Shown here piece by piece: positions 39,101 to 50,500 of a DNA stretch of 64,000 nucleotides. A program made the position numbers and the translations under genes. Origin of the DNA: Pempheris klunzingeri (Eukaryota; Chordata; Actinopteri; Acropomatiformes; Pempheridae); the NCBI RefSeq assembly GCF_042242105.1, contig NC_092019.1, positions 13,326,328 to 13,390,327 of the forward strand. Reading direction: 5' to 3'. Numbering within the stretch: position 1 is the first letter of the stretch; each line of letters opens with the position of its first letter. Below the pieces are notes generated by a model that saw only the letters and a program-made list of their open reading frames with translations, searched no databases and had not been told where the DNA came from.

Positions 39101-41063
39101 CACCACTGGCTTCATCTGGAGCTTTTGAAGGCGAGGGGCCTCGTCACCACAAGAGATCTGACAGGAAAGAAAGAAAGAAAGGAGAGAAAGAGAAAGCCCA
39201 GACAAAAGAGTTGGAGAAGACTGAGAAGAAGATGGCAACATCCGTCAGAAAGCAGAAGAAATCAGCAAGGTCAAGTATTGAAACATGCACATGCACAGTC
39301 TACAAATTTCAAGCCTGAATGCTTAATATGTTTATATATTAACATATTAAGCATTCAGGCTTAATATATATATATATTTTTTCATTTATATATCTTGCAG
39401 ATATGCTGTAGATAGGGAACATGCTGGTGGCCCGGGCTCTACAAACAGGAGTCCTTCACATCAAAGACTTCCCAAAAAGGTCATGTCATGGGCAGAGCAG
39501 CAGCAACAGGGGGGAAGCCAGGAGTTTTCCAGTGAGAGCTGTACGGCCGATCATGTACCCCCACCTTCTCCAATCCACAGTGCCTTAGGACAGGTCAGCA
39601 CATGCACAAACTGCACCACTCCATCAGTTCTAAACTTAGTTTCTTTAATGCTCTCTGTTGTTTTAATTAACACAAGCACCCTATGAAGCCTGGGAGGCCG
39701 TCTGCACATTTTGTCCAAATGTTTTTCCTGCTGTCTTATGAGCCTGCTAACTTTCCAGCAGTATATGTAATGAACTGAATGATGGCAGTGTGTTGCTGCT
39801 CAAAGTACAGTGAGCTATTGTGGAAAATGGTCCTTCCAAGTTGTCTTCAGGAGATGGACATTATATCATTTTAGATGAAAGATCATTTAGGGTGTTCATT
39901 TCTAACTATGTTAGAATAGCATGAAAAAAACAGCTATTTTCTTTAAATATACTCCATTAACCACAGATCTTGAATGGTGCTGCTATCACACCTTTTTTAT
40001 TTTTTAAATGTCATACGCCATCATCTGATGTTAAGGTACAATGACATTATGGTAACGCCAAGTGTATCATATTTGATACATACACCTCTCCATCATCAGT
40101 GTGATATTTTTTGTATTTTATCTGTGTTTTATATGTTTTGTTTGTTTAAGATAAACAAACTGTGAGCAATATATTGCACAAAAATGCCAAAGGTAGCAAA
40201 AATCATACAATGATGTACATACTTTTAGAACTTTTTTTTTTGTTGTAATTTGTCAGAAGGTTCAATAAACACTCCAGTTTCAAAAAATTCGAATTTTCTG
40301 GTAATTATTTCATGGTTCAGGCATTAACCAAGAGGGTGTTCTCATTGGGCCATGACAGGTTGTTTCAGAGGTATTGTTCCCTGCGGTGGATTCATCTCCT
40401 GCGCAAAAGACACCTGCCTCGTCACTTTCTCCTCCTTGCACCACCTCTGCACCTCCACAGTCCTCAGGTCCTCCGTGCAACGAACAGAACTCTGTGGAGG
40501 TCATTTCCCAGCTGCTACAAGACGCTGAGGGTGAGTTGAACCATGACCCTGTAGTTAAGTGTGTAGAATATATTCTGACTCATGAATAGCTTCAACAATA
40601 CAAACCCATTAGGTCAAAATCTTTTTTTGTGCATGCTGTTTGAAAGTGGAGCTGTTAACATTTGTCATCAACGTTGACTTTTAGTCATAACTACATACTG
40701 CCTTTGGGGGATTAGATAATGAGACAGTAACTTACATTCTTGGTGATATTCTATTATTAACCATAGCTGCTTATTACCTTCAATGGTACTGTTTTGTTTT
40801 TGTTTTTCAGATTCAGATGAGAAAGAGTTTGAAGATGATCCTTTATTACAAGTCCTTCGCAAACAGAGGAAATGGATAAAGGAGCAGATCAGGTAAAATA
40901 ATAACCTATAAGTAAAATTTCTCAACTAGTTAAACTGATTATTGCTCTTATAATGTTATTAGAACCATCTAAACATAGCACCCCAAAATAAAGAAAAATA
41001 ACCTACTGTATTTTTCCTTTCAGTGAAATGGACTCTATCCTGGAAGAACAACGAGTTACTTGA
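36168..41063 (+). CDS. proser3: Proline and serine-rich protein 3
   Basis: Thirteen exons with matching phases give 711 residues: 36168-36178, 36253-36361, 36456-36730, 36968-37092, 37227-37342, 37882-37979, 38057-38190, 38383-38621, 38728-39269, 39401-39593, 40359-40530, 40811-40892, 41024-41063. The start exon codes only MKS plus part of the next codon. The protein is low in complexity, rich in Ser, Pro and Gln, with a lysine/glutamate-rich stretch near residues 510-548 (KRSDRKERKKGEKEK) and a short C-terminal helix (DDPLLQVLRKQRKWIKEQ). The motif KYVERFRHGRPQSREDRQQLPFWW and its surroundings, and the position next to lin37 and a small Hsp gene, point to PROSER3 (C19orf55). In mammals it is linked to centrosomes and cilia, but no catalytic domain is visible. 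A perfect hairpin lies in intron 9. Confidence 0.82.
39311..39362. repeat. Perfect inverted repeat, 22-bp arms and 8-base loop
   Basis: In intron 9 of proser3, arms 39311-39332 and 39341-39362 are exact reverse complements around the loop tatatatt. A TA tract follows. It could fold as a DNA cruciform or an RNA hairpin. Confidence 0.95.
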
Positions 41064-41125
41064 ACATTTACAAGAGGCACCTGCTGTAGTTGCTTATTTT
41101 TATTTTTTTTTTATTTTTATAAAGA

Positions 41126-41131
41126 AATAAA
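41126..41131 (+). terminator. Polyadenylation signal of proser3
   Basis: AATAAA about 60 bases after the stop codon at 41063. Confidence 0.65.
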
Positions 41132-41539
41132 GTTTATTTGTGCTTTTTAGAAGAAATCTTTCCACATTAAAGAGTTTGGAGATATGTCTGTGTGCATCAT
41201 TGATCACAATCGCAATACAGAACAATACAGTGCATTTTACAAAAGTTGCCCAAAAAAAAACTGAACACAGAATATTTACAAAGACTCGTTCCTTGAAACA
41301 TTATGTAAGGTTGGCGAGTAATAGCAGAGCAGTATATACAAACCTCAGAGAGCAGGGAATATTAGAGTAGTGCCAGGAACAGAACAAATGAGTGTTTTGG
41401 CACACGCTTAGTGTTGCTATGACCAGAGAAGCCTGAAGTTATTTTTCTGTTTACGCCTGTGTGTTCAAAAAGGTTGCTGTTGCATTTGTTTTCATACACG
41501 GTGAAGAAAGCAGAAATGTGAGCGTTTGTATTCGCGTGA
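41132..41539. other. Region between convergent proser3 and small Hsp genes
   Basis: Should hold the 3' untranslated region of the small Hsp gene (leftward). No other feature recognised. Confidence 0.5.
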
Positions 41540-42486
41540 TTAGTTCAGGATCCTGGAGTTCTCGGTTTGCAACATCGGCGCAGATATGACAAGGATGCCG
41601 TCTGGAGAGACTGCTGACTCCAAAGCCATGGTGTGCACTCCCTTTGGGATTCGGTAGCGGCGGTTGAACTGCCGTGTTGTAAACCCTGGACCATCCTTCT
41701 AACAAAATACAGAAATAAATTTGAGGATAACACAAATCAGTAAATAAACCAAAAAGATACAGCCATGTTCCTCCCAGAATACCAACCTTTTTTTCTTCAT
41801 GCTTTCCTTGTACTTCAACAAAGTCTCCTATCACTTTCACCATTAGATCCTCTGGTTTGAAGTCCCTCACATCAACTTGAATAGTAAAACTGTTGTCATC
41901 ACAGCTCACCTGCCAACATGAGTGGAAATACTGTGTATTGTATAGAAATAAAATACCTCACGTAACATGTAGCCCATAAGCCTTACTTGCCATATTGCAC
42001 TTAATAGATACCCTTAACAAAAGCATGAAAGTTCATTATTTACATTGAATAGAATAGTTTGACAAAAATATACTTCTTACTAGCTTTTGGGGGCTTTCGA
42101 CTGCATCTCAGGGTTTTCATTTGCTGAAGAAGACTGTAAGATGCAGTTGAAAGCTCTGGAAAAAAGTTTCTAAGTGGGCCTTAAGTAAGTATCTTTTTAA
42201 TATCATTCTTTTTACCATTCTAAATGGCTGTTTGATATCGCTGAATATTTTGTGTTTCTGCTGAGCCAAAATAAATGCAATCAATCTTTTTACATATTTG
42301 CAATACCTTACCATACTTGACATGACCTACCTCTGCAGAGCTGGTGTTGTCAGTCTCTGGAATGAGTAATTTCGGGGACCATTTATATAGTCCATAAGTC
42401 CCATTCAGCCGAGGAATAAGAGGTGGCAAAACCTTCTCCCATGGGATACCACCAGCTGGCAGGGTGGGTGGCAAGATGAAGTCCAT
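41540..42486 (-). CDS. hspb6: Small heat shock protein in the hspb6 position
   Basis: Three exons on -, 42486-42331, 41909-41787 and 41698-41540, give 145 residues. The alpha-crystallin domain spans about residues 53-135: SFTIQVDVRDFKPEDLMVKV, VEVQGKHEEKK, FNRRYRIPKGV and DGILVISAPM. It should form dimers and larger oligomers that hold unfolding proteins in the cytosol. The gene lies between proser3 and psenen, where human chromosome 19 has HSPB6 beside PROSER3 and LIN37, which is the basis for the symbol. The N-terminal 50 residues (MDFILPPTLPAGGIPWEKVL) do not resemble the HSPB6 N-terminus with its WLRR and RLFDQ motifs, so the symbol is tentative and another fish-specific small Hsp (for example hspb15) is an alternative. 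A TATAAAA (on -) lies at 42784-42778. The third exon has two possible acceptors three bases apart. Confidence 0.75.
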
Positions 42487-42777
42487 TTCTAAATGGTAGA
42501 ACAATTTTTTTTTAAAAAGGAGAAAAGACTTGACGAGAGTTGATGATACAACATGAGAAGACTACAGAGCATAAAACGCTGGCCACCACTCACCTCTTCC
42601 TAAATTCCTTGACCAAATGAGTGCGCAAACGGGAGAGGACAGCCCCTGTTTAACCGCTTGTGTTCAGTCCTAAATGAGCTACAGAGGGTACCAATGATGA
42701 TCCAGTGCGGAGTCTGTCTGCCTCAGAGCCCCTCAGCTTTTGGCGTGACTGTGTGTTATGATGTGTGTGTGTGTGTG

Positions 42778-42784
42778 TTTTATA
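42778..42784 (-). promoter_or_regulatory. TATA box candidate of the small Hsp gene
   Basis: TATAAAA on the - strand about 290 bases before the start codon at 42486, next to a GT repeat. The long distance would imply a 5' untranslated region of about 260 bases. Confidence 0.4.
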
Positions 42785-43189
42785 CTGGTGTTGCATAATG
42801 AGCTGGGAATGCATAGTGGGGCACCTTGCTTCTGTTATGCTCTGGACTAATGTGTACCCTTGGGTGTTCAGGCATGGCCATATAGGATAAGAGTGCATTG
42901 TTTTGGGAGTGGTGCAGCTGTTGCGGGCTTATTGGCAATTAATGTGTTTATTGGCTTTACAGTCTATGGCTGTTACTGCAGCACACAGTTTATTCCTAAT
43001 GTTCATCAGACTGTTGGGTTATAAGACCTGTTACAAGCTGTATGCTTAAGAGCGGTTGTCAAGGAGGGTCCAGCCAAAAATAAGTTCAAAAGACGGTGTT
43101 GTTGACCCTCGTGAGCTGATGCCGGACAGACAGTGACAGCAGGGACGTCAGACACATGCCAGAGCACGTGTGCTGCCAATAAGCCTCTT

Positions 43190-43675
43190 CCCCCATCACA
43201 GTGGAAACACTACTCAGATCATTTACTCCAGTAAAAGTAGCATTACCTCAGCATTTAAGTACTCTGTTACAGGAAAAAGTCCTGCTGTCAATATCTAGGT
43301 ATAGATGGCTTAGCAGCTAAATGTATTCCTATAGTATGAAAAATGACTCATAATGCAGAAAAGTTGATCCTGTTGGATATCCTATCAGGGTTTTCATCAT
43401 TGCTGGCACTTTAATGAGTAATTAAGATTTTAACGTGGTAACTGGCCTAGGTGGAGATGTTTTTAACAACTTCATATTTTGTGGTTAGTCAGTAACAACA
43501 CATCTAAATTTCTAGGCTGGTTAAATGTTTTAAAGATAAAATCTTTAGCAGTAAAGGAGCTTGCTGTCAAATAAATATGGTGACGTTAGTGAAATATAAA
43601 GTAACATGAACTGGAAGTGCCTTAAAAATCACACTTAGGTACCTGAGTAAATGTGTTTACTTTCCACCACTTCAC
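43190..43675. mobile_element. MITE-like teleost repeat
   Basis: Left part reads actactcagatcatttactc followed by cagtaaaagtagcattacct; right end reads gagtaaatgtgtttactttc then caccactt. The two ends are roughly inverted (agtgg...catttactc against gagtaaatg...ccact). I know this sequence as a frequent teleost non-autonomous DNA element. No coding capacity. Confidence 0.55.
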
Positions 43676-44655
43676 TCAGTACATATGTATTAAATACAAT
43701 AATACAATAAGAAACAATGTCCATAAAAGGGTTCTTTTTAATTTACTCCTCATAAATCTGTTTTATTAAGTGACTCCCTGTGTCATAGAAAGTACTGATC
43801 GTGCTGATACTTCTGACTTGTTCTTGGCACGCTCTTGTGCAATGAGCAGTGGGCACATGTTCTCCCTGTTAGTAATGTCACTCCAGCTTTGACTGGAGTG
43901 ACTAAAAATGGCACTGATTATGTTATGACTCATATAGGATGATAGGGAAGTGGGGACATTTGGAGGGATTAAGTTATTGGGTTTCACAACAGGCGCCAGT
44001 CACTGTCCGGACTTCAGGAGACCTCTGTAACAATGCAAAACATTAGGAGTATAGATGGAGACCATAGTTTGCAGATGAGTCATCACACAAAAAGTCCATA
44101 CTGGATCGCAGAGGGTTATTCTAACATAACAAGTATGAAATTCTGACTCCCCATGGGAAATACAGTACACAGAATAAAGACGAAGCATTATGGATTTTTT
44201 TTTTTATTCGTCATTCATACGCAAGTAAAAATTGTTTTGGGTGCACAATCACACAAATATTAAATTTAAAAGAAAAAAAAACAAACAATTTGTTGAATCT
44301 ATTGATCAATGTCCCGGACAAACCTGAACACACAACCAGCATGATCATGACATACTGTTAGATACTGTTATTACAGTTAACATTGTCTGCTATACAAGAT
44401 TATTTAGCCAATTCAAAAAAAAAAACTTTATCAAAGGCCATGGCAAGCACATAAAACATGAATTTTCAAATCCTACAGCATTTATCTTTCAAAGACATGA
44501 GGGATTACTCTGTTAACATTATTCAGCCATTGAATTTAGCTCCAGAGACAACACAGATCACCCAGGTCTTTCACTGTATTTAAAGAAAGAAAATTCTTTG
44601 GTCCATTATAGTGGATCCTTAGTTATTTTCAAAAAACCTGTCATCAAAAAGTGTC
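43676..44655. other. Intergenic region, probable 3' untranslated region of psenen
   Basis: No gene recognised. A TTTATT (AATAAA on -) at 44203 could serve psenen. Confidence 0.4.
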
Positions 44656-46052
44656 TCAAGGAATGCCCAGTGGAATTGTAAAGGAGAGGTAGTCTCCCAC
44701 CTCGCCCCATTCTGCTCTGAAGTGCTGGAAAATAATTATCCATGTGGTGAGTACTGCCACCCAGAGCAGTAACCCCAGTGCTGACCGCTTCACATCTAGA
44801 TGAAAAACACACAACAGACAATTGCTTAGCATTAAAACAATAGACATGCTCACTGGTATATATTTCAAGCTCTATCTTTACTTAAAACTACTTTTTAAAA
44901 AAAGTTTCAGTAATGGAAGAAATATATATGGGAGACAACGGCATTCACTCTCTTAATTGCTGATTTGAGCAAAGCTCAGGTGAAATATCTGTTGATGTCA
45001 GCTAGGCTGAAATATTTGATACATATTTAATCATACTTCAGGCATAAGAGTAGGAAATATTGACCAAAATAATTTTATGACATTACATTTTTATTTAGCA
45101 ATAAGTCAACACTATATGTTAATGTATTCAAAATCACTTATTGAGTCAAATAGTTTTTATTGTTTTCCTAGAGAAAAAAATGTGTTATTAGGTATTTTAG
45201 ATCTCATTTATATAGATATAAGAATTCTATCTAAAAATACCACTATATTAAAGATCTATAATTAACAACATTTAATCATCATCCACCACAACTGAAGGAC
45301 CAGTCAATCAACTTTCTTTAACTTAAAAGGACATCATATGTCGTCCAGGATATAAGAAAAGTGAAGAGATATTCTAACTTCATCCCAGAAGTTTGACTAC
45401 AGTTGAGCAAAAATACACACATATTCTCCACAGTGTGTGTGTGCAGCACTGCTGCATCTAAATTGTACAGCCCTGCTAAACCTTAGGGTAAGATTTTGAC
45501 CAAATTAAAAACGTATCCACAGCATGCTGTAACTACTGAAGGAGATTAGATATGTACAAATATTTATTTAAGTTAAACAGGTGCAGTAATGGTTTGTAGA
45601 ATCTTTGGTATTAAAGTTGCAGTTATGACACTTACAAGTTTTTATCTGGAGCTGTTCAGTGTAAGCTGGTTTTACAAAGGCCTCTCGAAAAAACCAAACA
45701 ACATTGACCAGCCACAGGAATGGCAGAAAAGCGAAGCCACCTGAGAGAAAAAGATGGGGGAAAAAAACATCATTAATGACAATACCACAGGATTTATGCT
45801 CATATACTCAAGATTGTTCATCTTTTCCTTTACAAAATGCTTAAAGGTCCCTTAAAAGGACTACATCAGATCATTTTCATATAAATACAGAAATTACTTG
45901 GATGTACACAACCTTTACAAACCAAATGAGAAAAAGGTAAGATTGAATGTTTGTACGGGTACTTGCCATGACTCATTTTAAGTACTCTTACCTAGATAAT
46001 ATTTCCTGCAGAGGCTGAGTTTCTCCTCATTTGGCAGTCGTTCCAGATTCAT
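44656..46052 (-). CDS. psenen: PEN-2, gamma-secretase subunit
   Basis: Exons 46052-45992, 45740-45636 and 44795-44656 encode exactly 101 residues, the length of human PEN-2. The sequence begins [20 protein letters not shown], continues [20 protein letters not shown] and [17 protein letters not shown], and ends [13 protein letters not shown], matching PEN-2 almost throughout. PEN-2 is a small membrane protein that binds presenilin and triggers its maturation, so it is needed for intramembrane cleavage of Notch and APP. The splice acceptor-like sequence before the start and the donor near 46478 suggest a non-coding first exon at about 46480-46600. The gene is divergent from kmt2b, as in human 19q13.12 where both lie close. 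Confidence 0.96.
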
Positions 46053-47574
46053 CCCTGCTTTGTTTGTATCCTGCTACATAAAGAAAAGTGGGTTACAGCA
46101 CAGCAGCAACTCGACAGCCACCTAAAGACATGAAACTTTTGTGACATGTGTGATGCTGATTATTTCTATGTTTAAGACTCGATCGTCTGTTGGGCCTGAA
46201 TATTACTTAAACAAGGTAATCTTCTGAAAACTGTGTAAAATCCAAGCAATAAAGCTCCCTGCTGGTGCTTGCTGACCTGGTTTGCATTGTCAGATGACTC
46301 GAAATTCACCTCAGGCTAACGTTAGCATTTCGTTAGCTTAGCAATATAAGATTGGGTTGTTCGGACTGCTACAAACAGCTATAGCGTTAGCTTACACGGG
46401 TATCCACATACTGGGCGAAGTGGTTTTATAATGTTTCTCAGGGGCTAGTATACTATACATTTATGTGATAATTTACCTGATATTTTCACGCCCAGAAAGT
46501 CTCAATCGTCACAAATGAACAAAACAGAAAAAAAACAGATACTTCCTCCTCCTTCTTCTTCTGAACCGAGTTCTTCTTCGTCTTTCCTTTGTGTTTGTAC
46601 GGCAGCCAAACGCTAACCTGCACCGCATACCGCCACCTACCGCACCGACTGTGAGCGACATGAGTCAATGCTTTTATAATCCCTTTATAAGAGACTTAAT
46701 ACTTTAAGGATGGTCCTGTATCGTCCCTCTTCCCCTTATCTGCCGCCATCTTTATCTTTAAAAATCCTTTAATACTCAACTCCCTTCCAATCCAAGCCTT
46801 GTCACTTCTCACATGTTTTACATCCAGAGGGACAAAATAATCTCTATTACATCAACTTCAGAGTTTTAATTATACTGTTTCTGCTCACTTGTTCTCTTGC
46901 AGTACACTTGAGTCTTGTATACTTGACAAACAAATTAGGAAATGAATGATATAGGCCTACGCTAAGCTTCGTGATAAATCTTACCTTCATGAAAGTTGTA
47001 TCAGTTTTGTTGAAACTGTTTTACAGTGGTGCTGATAAAACGTTATGATCAATTTGGTTTGGTCAGTTTAGTTTTATATGGTGTTACTGAGAGGTGATGC
47101 ATTATGACAATACTTTACATTACATTACATTATAATGCATGCCTCGAAAGTCTTGCAATATTTAACTTACCAACATTTACGTTTTTAAGAACATTTTTAA
47201 ACAGCACTATGGGCAGCCTTGGAACTTTAAGTAGGATACACCAAAACAGAATCACAAATAATCAACAGAATTAAGATTCATGCAATCAATAATACATAAT
47301 AAATAGCTGGACACATCTATGTAGCTAAATAGCATAACCTGGTGTGCACTGTGTTATTTATCAATTTAATGTAATGTTATTTTATTTTTTCTAATGTGTA
47401 GTATGCATACATTTCTGGATGGAGATGTGACGCACAGTCTCCACCAGCGACCGGCCACCAAAAAAAAAAAACTCACTTTCCCTTGCAGCATTGCGGCTCC
47501 CCCCTCCCATCTCGCGCCTTCCCTCTTGTCTCTCCTCGAGCTGCTAGCCGTCGGTGTGTGTTGTTGTTGAAGCA
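46053..47574. other. Divergent upstream region of psenen and kmt2b
   Basis: Contains the presumed psenen non-coding exon (about 46480-46600 on -, donor after gaaaatatcag). The right end near kmt2b becomes richer in GC. No other coding sequence recognised. Confidence 0.45.
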
Positions 47575-50500
47575 ATGATGGCGGCAGCGGGATGCGGATC
47601 AGCAACCGCGGCTGCCGTAGGAGGCCAAGGTGGAACCGCTACGGCCAGAGGTCGTTTCCCCGGTCGGCCTTGGTCGTCACGCAGTCGTTTGCGCTCTGAG
47701 AAGAGATGGCAACTCGGACGATCAGGCTTAGAGGCTGATGATGTGACTAACGGAGGGCCAAGGCCCGCAAACCTGGTCCTATCGTTAAACGAAGACCAGT
47801 CTCACTTGCGCTTACTTGGGATAGAGGCGAGCCACAAGATCCTTGGCCAGGCTGGATACAGCTCTAGTGGGAGTGAAGAGGTGAGGTCCCAAACCGACCC
47901 AGGAGTTAGTATCTTTATTTCATCTTCTCACATTTTGTGTGATCGTTAAATGTGTAAGAATGAGTGCTGTCCACAGCAGTGTGACTGGTTAGTGCCATGG
48001 AGAAATGTCAACATCCCTTCGCTAGGCTAACGTTAACTTTAGCTTCAACCTCGGTGGGCTAGCATCTAATGCTAACTACGGTTAGCACGGGGCAGCTTTC
48101 CATGACATTTAATGGACAGTCGCAACACAAAACACCGCTCTAACAGAGCAGCGTAGCACTTTAAGTTAACGTTAGCACTGTTTCCGCTATTTCTCTCATT
48201 TAGGTTAAAATATAAGCGTGTGAAAACACGAGTAGAAGACGTTTTTAAAAAGCCAAAGAGTGAGTACGTCAATTTGTAAACAGGGATCGCAATTATTTCA
48301 TGTATGGCCCGCTCGTAATAGGGCCACAGTAGCAGCTAGCTAATAGTAGCGAACACAAAGAACGGGAAGGCTAGCGCCTCTGTGTCCTGCACAGCGGCTA
48401 GCTGCTCTGTTTTCAATCGCTGTCCAGATGCGGGCAGAGAGTTGTCTGCTTAACTACTTGAAATAGGACAGCACACGCACATCTCTTAGAGCTATACTTA
48501 TTAGCTTAAGCTAGCATTAGCACTGTGATAACTGAAGTTTTAATTTTAGCTAGGTTAGCTAGCTTTTCTGCAGGCAGAAGTGAGCTTCAATGCTCACGGC
48601 TAACGGCAGGCTAATGTTACCATGCACGGCAGGTTTAAATGGTGGTGCAGAAGTGTGCCGAAGCCAGTTGCACCCTTGTTGCTTGAAGTGAAAGCTCCCT
48701 ACGAGTGCACATATTAGCCAGTCGTTAATGTCTGATCCTGATTCATAACAGTGGAGCTGTTTGTGGGTTCTCGGGTCACAGCTGCAAGCATGAGGAGGAT
48801 GTACAGTGCTTGGAGGGAATCGTAATTACTGACCCACCTTTCCCTGCAGTTTTTTTTTTTTTTTTTTTTTTATCGCTTGTGTAGGTGTTCCTTCTTACTG
48901 TTCAAGTGTGATTCATTCAAAAGTTGTAGGATCCGGAGCTTGATGAGGTAGTAAATAAAACTAGATTACATGTAACTGTATCATGAAAAGTTCAGAAAGA
49001 GTGCCCATAAAAAAAACTAAATGCGTTTTTGCTTCTTCAAATGCAGTCTCTATCCATGGTTAATGTATTATAACACAGATGAGTTGAATGAAGGTTTGGT
49101 TTGAATGTGGAAAACTGAAATCAACTGTCCATTGTCTGTCATTGATATTTTTGCCTTGAAGAACCATTTTTTATTATTTGACATTGTTGTTGCTACGATA
49201 AATATACATTGTTTTGTTAAGAGTACGGATAAAATCATCATTATCATCATCATGCTGGACATGAAACCAGACTTCACAATGAACATTCAGACAAATGTTC
49301 TGTGCTCCTCCATCTACTTTTCCTGAATTCAAAACAAATGTGATAATTTAAACATTGTACTCATTGTTTTTGTTGATGGTTTGGCAGCTGCCAGCAGGGT
49401 GGTGTTACAGTGCTTCAAATGTTAATTACTTTTAAAATCTTTTTCAAGGGAGATGACTTCAGAGGATTTGAAGCAGAGAAAAAAGGTTCCAAAGGACCGT
49501 GGTCGCGACAAAACACTTCCAAAGGTAAAGAACAATATATTACTGCACAACAAGACCTATTTGGATTACGAACAACGCTCAAGTTAAAGTTTGAGTTAAG
49601 CATGCAATACAATAAAAAAAAGATTTAGAAGTTTTACATTCAGTGGAGCAGCCATGGATTTTGTAATATTTCATATCTTCTTGTTTTGTAGGTGATGCTG
49701 TCAACACAAAATCTAAACGACAAAGTGAGAAGCTCCCGCCTAAAATGCCAACAGCGGAGGCAGCTAATACCCCACCTGATCCCGTAAAAGATGTAAAATC
49801 TTTGGAGGAAATACACAGCTTATCTCCCGCAGCAGAGACTGCAAAGGATTGCAGGAAGGGTACAAAAGGAAAAAACACTATGGATCGACAGTCCACTAAA
49901 AGCGGAGCCTCATCAGCAGCACCAAGGATTACGATAAAGTTGGTGGCCAAAAAGAAAATGAAAACCGTAAAGGAGCCTCATAAAAAATCTGCGAAGAAGT
50001 TGAAGATAAAAGGAATTCAGGATCAGCCTAAGGCCAAGGACATTCAGGGCGACCAGATATCAAGTGCGCACGTCAAATTAAAAACTGAACCACGTGAGGA
50101 TAAACAAGGCACAGAAGATAAGGGAGGAGGGACTGTACCTGCGAGAAGGCGTGGGAGATCTGCTTCAAAGACAACAGAGCCTGTCTGCCAGACCAGCGCC
50201 AAAGTTATGGTTGATGACCAAAAATCAAAACTGAAAAAATCTACCGATCAATCTGACACTGTAAAGGAGCTGGGGACTGTTGAGCCAAAAACGGATGCAA
50301 AGAAAGTAAAGCATAAGGAAATTGTGGCAGAGGAAGGTTCTGCAGTTAATCAGCTTGTGACTCGTAGGAGCAATCGAGTCACAAACCCACTCTCTAAAAG
50401 AGTCTCGGACCGAACAGCTGAACCAGAAAGTCTGAGTACAAGTGATGCAGCTCTGGCGGAGTCAAAGCCTGAAGTTTCTAGAACAGTGGAGGCCAAACCA

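Noticed and set aside
47554-47574. GTG-initiated extension of kmt2b
   Set aside because: The upstream codon is GTG, not ATG; vertebrate starts are ATG and two ATGs follow at 47575 and 47578.
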